A DNA stretch of 64,000 nucleotides. Origin: Jaltomata sinuosa (Eukaryota > Streptophyta > Magnoliopsida > Solanales > Solanaceae). Below the pieces are notes generated by a model. That model was not told the origin of the DNA, searched no databases, and saw only the letters and a program-made list of their open reading frames with translations. Shown here piece by piece: positions 58,401 through 64,000 of the stretch. The stretch covers positions 62,001 to 126,000 of the forward strand of contig QJPP01001778.1 in NCBI GenBank assembly GCA_003996215.1. Direction: 5' to 3'. Each line of letters begins with the position of its first letter. Position 1 is the stretch's first letter. Both the position numbers and the translations under genes were made by a program.

Positions 58401-59396
58401 GAACAAGGAGAAGATGGAAAGATCAAAGGCAGCAACTTCAACAACTTATAAAACATGTTTGAATAATATTTTGTTTTACACCCCCATATACAATGAAAAT
58501 CCTACACAAAATATGTTATAATATTTTGTTTTAGCAGGATATTAGTGTTGGGACCGAAATAATCAGAGAGTGTCACGTGGAAGCTAATAATTGTAAATCA
58601 TGACGATGATAAATTATAGAACCAAAATATATACTAAAAATATATAATACTTTAATAGTGTTTGATCAATTAACCTACATATAAGAAATCAATATAAAAG
58701 AAAATATTAAAATTACAGAGAAAATAAATCACTCCCTAAACAAAACTATCTAAACAAATATATTGTGGATGATATATGTGTTGATGTAGAAGGACAGACC
58801 TTTCCTCCAAGAAATAAATATCCAAATGTGGAAGAAATTTATATTTTCTTCAACCTTCCACTAAAGTGAATAAAAACAATTATGGTAATACTTTGACTTT
58901 ATTTTAAAAGAAAAGAAAAATGCAAATATAGTAAAGAAATCAGGGTAAAACCCTAACAATATTTAATTTTGAAAATATGAGCTATTTCCGTAATTAAGTA
59001 CATTAAAATATACTATTACTAGAAATAAACTAAAAGCACAAGTAAATTTTTTGTATATATATTTAATTCTATGAAATTTAAGAGGATAAACATTTTTCAT
59101 TATACCTTTGATTAAAAAATAAATAAATAGGGCATAAAGTGCAAAAAGTGGTGATTGTAATTGCTTAAGAAAAGACTAGTAAAATTGAAAGTTGATGAAA
59201 TAAAGAAGAGAAGGGCGTGGAATTTTTAGTAAACAGAGTTATAATCCTAATTAAATTCTGATAAAATAAATGTAGTATCCAAGTTGCCTTATACTACTAA
59301 TTTTACTGGAAATAGGCTTTAATATTCTTACATCGTCAATATATACGTATTAGTTAAACTGTTAATTCCACAAGTTGTAGAGAGCAACAAAATAAT
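58401..59396. other. Intergenic, no gene recognised
   Basis: AT-rich spacer upstream of the RING-H2 gene. No coding signal or clear repeat is seen. Confidence 0.6.
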
Positions 59397-60176
59397 ATGT
59401 CTCTGCCGGAACAAAACTGCAACTTTTGCGACCGTTATGAGCTAAGCTTATTTCGGGACGACAATATCATGAATTACTGGGATTGGTCCAGTTATGGTGA
59501 AAGGGAGAACGTATTCTACCTCGAATATAAAGTTGATTATATGCTCGAAAAATTAAACACAAGAATTGATAATGTTGATGAAGAAGAAGATGGTCATGAT
59601 CATTCACTTGAACTGCTCGAGTCCGTGGTGAAACCTCACGTGTTGAAATTTGACTGTCTACTAAAAGAATGCAGAATAAGGGCACGAGTAGTTTGCAATA
59701 TGTTGGGCATCTCTGAAGACTATGCCTCTGCTGTTGCTAAACAGGTTTCAACTTTTGCTTTTTCACAGCTATATGGTCCTCAAAACACTGGATGCAAAAT
59801 AGTGCCTATAGTAATGTGGTTTACTATTTTTTATGCTCAACATGATGGTGAAGATATTGATACTGCTCGTGCTCGTGCACGTGCCAATACCAACTTGGTG
59901 TTTCGTCAACTTGCTCCCATTGTTCCTCCTCCTAACCCGACAAACAGAGGTGTAAATCCATTGTCCTTTCAAGTATTGTACAGATGGACTTTAAAACATG
60001 GTGATCAAATGCCTCCTATGTGTTCCATCTGTATGGATGAGCCTTCAATTGGAGAGACTATCGCAATCATACCATGCTGGCATTCTTTTCACTTGCACTG
60101 TATCGTCAAATGGCTGGAGATAAACAACCGATGCCCTACCTGTCGCTACCCCTTGCCAAAAAATAGCAAATATTAA
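59397..60176 (+). CDS. RING-H2 zinc finger protein, likely E3 ubiquitin ligase (259 aa)
   Basis: Single-exon gene. The C-terminal RING-H2 finger has Cys209, Cys212, Cys227, His229, His232, Cys235, Cys246 and Cys249 in the pattern C-x2-C-x14-C-x-H-x2-H-x2-C-x10-C-x2-C, with Trp in KWLEINNRCPTC as in E2-binding RINGs. The first 200 residues are acidic and show no known domain; there is no transmembrane segment, unlike ATL-type proteins. It should transfer ubiquitin with an E2 partner; the substrate is unknown. Upstream there is an AT-rich gap, and the frame has no internal stop. Confidence 0.88.
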   Translation: MSLPEQNCNFCDRYELSLFRDDNIMNYWDWSSYGERENVFYLEYKVDYMLEKLNTRIDNVDEEEDGHDHSLELLESVVKPHVLKFDCLLKECRIRARVVCNMLGISEDYASAVAKQVSTFAFSQLYGPQNTGCKIVPIVMWFTIFYAQHDGEDIDTARARARANTNLVFRQLAPIVPPPNPTNRGVNPLSFQVLYRWTLKHGDQMPPMCSICMDEPSIGETIAIIPCWHSFHLHCIVKWLEINNRCPTCRYPLPKNSKY

Positions 60177-60899
60177 CGTCTCTTTATTGTTTTAGACTAG
60201 CTTTAGCTCAGGTTTGACATGCTATAGTGAACATATTGCATTACATGTGGTCTTATATATGCTTATGGTTTAATTTACAATGTTTGAATGTATGGAAAGA
60301 CATACATAATTCCTTCCTGTAATTGTGATTTGGATTCTTCTTCATTCAATTTGATGCTTGCTTTGGAGTAATATGCTTTGTGTAATTTTATTTAAATTCA
60401 TCTGTGCTACTTACACAGAAGTGATGTCTGAGTTTCTTACTTTGTATATATCTAGCTAGTAACTGCTGACTCTTCTTGTCTGCACAATCTTTGCTGTAAT
60501 TAGTTAGTCAATTCTACTTTATGTGTATGTGCCATCCCTTTATCTCTTTAAGCAATAAGCAATGGGAATATAGTAAATGTTATTCCATGTTCTTTAGTCG
60601 AAAACTCTGGATGAAGAGAGCTGGTCTACATGTGTTTGTCAAGTTAAACAAATGTACACATTGACTATGCAGGATTTACGATTTAAAGCGAACCAAAGTT
60701 CTCAATATACCCTTGTTCCTCCCTCCCCATATTTGGGGCAGAACAATAGGACATCTAATCATGTGTGAGATTTTTTATTCATAGAAAACTTCGTTATGTA
60801 AAACCTTGAACATAAGATCACAAACATTAGAGCCAAGACTTAATGTTTGAAATTTCTGAACAAATGTTACAAGAATAAGGCTTTAGTCCCGAGTATTCT
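60177..60899. other. Convergent 3' regions of RING-H2 and AAE2
   Basis: The RING-H2 gene and AAE2 converge here; the DNA probably contains both 3' UTRs. Nothing coding is seen. Confidence 0.6.
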
Positions 60900-63347
60900 T
60901 CAGGCTGCAACCTCACTTACGATTTGACAAAGACTGCCCAAGGCTTTTGCTTTTTCCCTTAGGACAAACTTTTGTATCTTGCCAGTAGAAGTTGTTGGTA
61001 GATCTTCAAAAATAACTGTCCGAGGAGCCATATAATGAGGCAAATGATCACGACAGAAGTTGATTATTTCTTCAGAACCAAGACTAAATCCCTCCTTCAA
61101 CTTCACGAAAGCACAAGGCGTCTGCCCCCAGTGATCATCTGGTCTTGCTACTACAGCTGCTTCAAGGACTGCAGGATGACTGACCAAAACTCTTTCCACC
61201 TCAACCGAGCAAATATTTTCACCTCCAGAGATTATAATGTCCTTCATCCGGTCCTTAACTTCAATGTAGCCATCTGGATGTCTCACAGCAAGATCACCAG
61301 TATGAAACCATCCACCTCTGAACGCTTCCTCTGTTGCCTTAACATTTTTTAAATATCCACTCATCACAGTGTTCCCTTTAATCATAATTTCACCAGGGGT
61401 CTTGCCATCATCCGGCACCCTCTCCATTGTGTCGGGATCTCTTATGTCAATTCCCTGCGTAAAAAAGTGCTCCACTCCTTGTCTTGCTTTCAGAGCAAAT
61501 CGTTCATCAGGAGGTAATGATTCCCACTCTGGCTTGTGGAGGCAAGATGTGCAGGGACCATGAATCTCTGTGAGCCCATATATATGAGATACCGAAAAGC
61601 CTAACTCCTCCATCTTGGAAATGATATGAGGAGGCGGTGGTGAACCACCTGTTGTTATTTCAACCTTGTGAGGAAGTGGTTTGCGGTCACTTTTTGGTGA
61701 ATTTACTATCATATTCAAGACCGTTGGTGCACCACTCATATGTGTGACCTTGTGGAGGGATATATTCTCAAAAATGTCCTTCGGAGAAACATGTCTTAGG
61801 CAAACATTAGTGCCACCAAGTGCAGCCACGCCCCAAGTAAGGCTCCATCCATTGCAGTGAAACATTGGAACAGTCCAAAGATAAGTAGGCATAGAGCCCA
61901 TCTCATGAGTAAAAGGAGTAGCAATTGCATTGAGATATGCACCTCTGTGATTGTAAACGACTCCTTTAGGGTGTGATGTTGTCCCAGAAGTATAGTTGAC
62001 ACTAATAGGGTCAAATTCAGTTAACGGCCACTTTATAGCAAAATCATTGCGTCCACTTGCCAGAAGAGTTTCATATTCATGAACATTGGGAGCAGCAACA
62101 GGAGGTGGGAGGTTTTCAGGATCAGGGATTAATATTAGAAGAGGTTTTGTTTTGGCATCTGCTAGAAGATCCAGTGCTCCTTGAGCAACTTCAAACAACT
62201 GTTGGTCAACGAAAATGATCTTAGCTTCTGAATGTCTCAGGAGGACTGATATCATAGCTGAATCATGACGTGTATTCAACGTACAAAGCACTGCTCCTGC
62301 CATTGGCACTGCGAAATGCAACTCTTGCACTGCGGGTACATTAGGGGCCAGTGTTGCCACCTATTCAAAAATTTACACTAACAACCATGAGACATCACAG
62401 ATTTAAGTGTCCTGCTACAGAGAACTTTTGGTATATGATCAAACTAAAAGGTTAGTAGAAGTTTATTTTAAGGATCAAACTAAGATGAAATTCGTAAGGA
62501 CAAAATCATTGCACACAATGAAGTCTTTAGACATACATCCATCCTATGTTAAAGTCTCACATTAGTTAGACAACGTACATACCGTCTTCTTATATGACAA
62601 TCCTCACCTAATAAACTATTGGGATGAGTTAGGCCCAAGATCTATTTTCTGGTATCAGAGATGGATGCTCCTATTCTTGGTTTATTTAATATTGGGGCCA
62701 TCATGTTATTTTGTCCACCCTTTAAGATATTCAGGTCTAGAAATGCAGAGGGTGTCAGAGTCCCACATTGGTTGAGAGATTGGATTATTGTCTCCTCATA
62801 CGGTCACGTCGAATAAGTACCCGGTCCTAGGGGACTTCACCAAGCTAACTAAGATCTGATACACACACACACCTTAATGAAAGAATAGAGACATGAGACA
62901 GTAAACAAGAAAACCTTTGAGTATAAGAAGAAACATATGAAGAACATGTTAATCAATAAAACAAAAACCTTTTGAGTAAGAAGAAATTAAACCTACAACA
63001 TCTCCACGAGAAATACCCAACTGGGACAGAGCAGAAGCCATCTTTAAACACCTGTTATGAGTCTCTTCCCAAGTGAATTTAACAGAAGAGCCATACACAA
63101 CTGAAGTCCTGTCTCTAAAAACCTTAGCTGCTCTGTCCAAGAAACTAATGGGTGTCAAAGGGAAATAATTTGCTGAACACCTCATTAGTCCCTCCATGGA
63201 TTGCCATGGGTGAGTTTCAAGATTATTATTCTCATGACTAATTTGGGACAGATAACGAGATCTCTGACTCAAAATGGGGTGAACTCGAACTCTGTTAAGA
63301 GCATTTAACCACCCACTGAATTTTGAAACATTGAAGAAAGGATTCAT
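60900..63347 (-). CDS. Acyl-activating enzyme (AAE) 2, canonical, probable mitochondrial (603 aa, 2 exons)
   Basis: Exons are 63347-62997 and 62360-60900, joined in phase 0 (GDV|VATLAPN). All ANL motifs are present: YTSGTTSHPKG (240-250), MFHCNGW (283-289), GLTE (379-382), HTGD (470-473), RMKDIIISGGEN ending at 499 and TSTGKIQKF with the catalytic Lys. The enzyme should convert a carboxylic acid, ATP and CoA to an acyl-CoA. The N-terminus has about 50 residues before MEGLMRCSANYFPLTP, rich in Arg and Ser (NRVRVHPILSQRSRYLSQ), like a mitochondrial presequence. The C-terminus, SEVAA, is not a peroxisomal signal. The frame is open upstream to 63440, but the ATG at 63347 gives a typical presequence. 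It resembles Arabidopsis AAE2 (At2g17650) from memory. Confidence 0.9.
62546..62850 (+). mobile_element. TRIM-like LTR remnant in AAE2 intron
   Basis: A TGTTAAAGTCTCACATTAG start and a TGTCAGAGTCCCACATTGG start (62753) look like two copies of one short terminal repeat. After the first copy comes TGGTATCAGAGATGG, a primer-binding site complementary to initiator tRNA-Met apart from late mismatches. The interior is about 100 bp and codes for nothing. This is the plan of a terminal-repeat retrotransposon in miniature; the right repeat decays after 62810. Confidence 0.6.
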
Positions 63348-64000
63348 GATCAAGATGGAGAGCAAACAAAAGTTTTTGTGAGGGGGATTTTCTACAAATA
63401 GGTGTCTAAATATAAATGCTTCGATATAATTTAAGAGCATGCAAATTGAGTCATTTGCACTTTTGTCCCATATTACATCTTATAATATTGCATAAGCCGC
63501 ATAAATTTATGTTTTGTTAGGCAGTTGCATAAAGTAAACAGTGAATATGTCCGCTTATTTGCATAGAAATCCCTCAATTAAATATCGATGATTACAAAGT
63601 TGAGTGTAAATTCACTGCGGCATATTGATGCGCGATTACTAGCGATCCAACTTTCTTTTTAAATGAAGTTAATGCCGGTATACAACTGTTTGGACAAGTT
63701 GTGAGAAAAAGTTAATTGGAAAATATATTTGAAGAAAAACAGTTTGTATACCAAAGAAAAAAGTATTCGACAAGTTATAGTTATTTTAAAGATTTGTGAT
63801 GTTTTTGTGAGTGAAAGAAACTTTTCCAATGAAGAACACGTTAAGAATAATTAGAAAACATTCTTTTTGTTTGGCTGAAAGAGAAACGGAGTCGTAAAAA
63901 AAGAAATTTCTTACACTATGAGGCCATTAAATTAAAGAATAATTATAGGTAATTTTTTTTAAAATGCTGGATTCATAATATTGAAAATAAGATAAATTAT
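63348..64000. other. AAE2 upstream region
   Basis: AT-rich DNA containing the presumed AAE2 promoter. No clear TATA position and no further gene before the window edge. Confidence 0.5.

Noticed and set aside
48830..63347. A biosynthetic gene cluster of two AAEs and a strictosidine synthase-like gene
   Set aside because: The strictosidine synthase-like protein is of the membrane-anchored APMAP type, the AAEs look like an old tandem family, and no other pathway enzymes are present; proximity alone is not enough.

Overview
The window is nuclear DNA of a flowering plant, most likely a member of the Solanaceae. The evidence is AT-rich intergenic DNA, split genes with plant-type introns, class II PR-3 chitinases resembling tobacco PR-P/PR-Q, a tRNA-derived SINE starting CACCCAAGGGTGTGG that I associate with Solanaceae, and many Stowaway-, hAT- and Mutator-type elements. 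I cannot name the species from the sequence. No tRNA, rRNA, CRISPR or bacterial feature is supported.

Layout. 1-13 kb: a tandemly duplicated block on the minus strand that alternates small KIN2-like stress proteins (three intact three-exon genes of 66 codons) with DUF241 genes (two intact, at 6.1-7.0 and 11.9-12.8 kb; two truncated). The first truncated DUF241 copy is split by a hAT element that itself holds a Mutator-type MITE. 13-17.3 kb: a mostly empty stretch, one SINE with clear target-site duplication, then an intronless P-class PPR gene (minus). 17.3-21 kb: a solo LTR with CGTAT duplication, then chitinase A (minus). 22.7-29.7 kb: two tandem TRICHOME BIREFRINGENCE-LIKE (TBL) genes with the same five-exon structure (minus). 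32-40 kb: chitinases B and C (minus), inside a duplicated segment, separated by a broken RTE-type LINE and a hAT-like element. 41.3-44.4 kb: a 3.1 kb element with 9-bp target duplication, polypyrimidine/polypurine arms and a minisatellite core of about 15 units. 44.7-45.6 kb: a second copy of the hAT-like element. 48.8-53.5 kb: an acyl-activating enzyme (AAE) gene (plus) with altered adenylation motifs. 54.6-57.0 kb: a strictosidine synthase-like gene (plus) with a LINE fragment in intron 1. 57.3-58.4 kb: a decayed AAE relic (minus). 59.4-60.2 kb: an intronless RING-H2 gene (plus). 60.9-63.3 kb: a canonical AAE gene (minus) with a TRIM-like remnant in its intron.

How the genes relate. This is not an operon or an obvious metabolic cluster. 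It is a region of repeated local duplication (KIN2, DUF241, chitinase, TBL, AAE), with repeats inserted in nearly every gap and several introns. The chitinases (cell-wall defence), TBL proteins (Golgi wall-polysaccharide acetylation) and KIN2 proteins (dehydration/cold) are each separate pathways. From memory, the set AAE, PPR and DUF241 resembles the Arabidopsis At2g17650-At2g17680 neighbourhood, which suggests old microsynteny. The most unusual structure is the 3.1 kb minisatellite-bearing element. The most unusual gene is the plus-strand AAE with substituted catalytic-motif residues.
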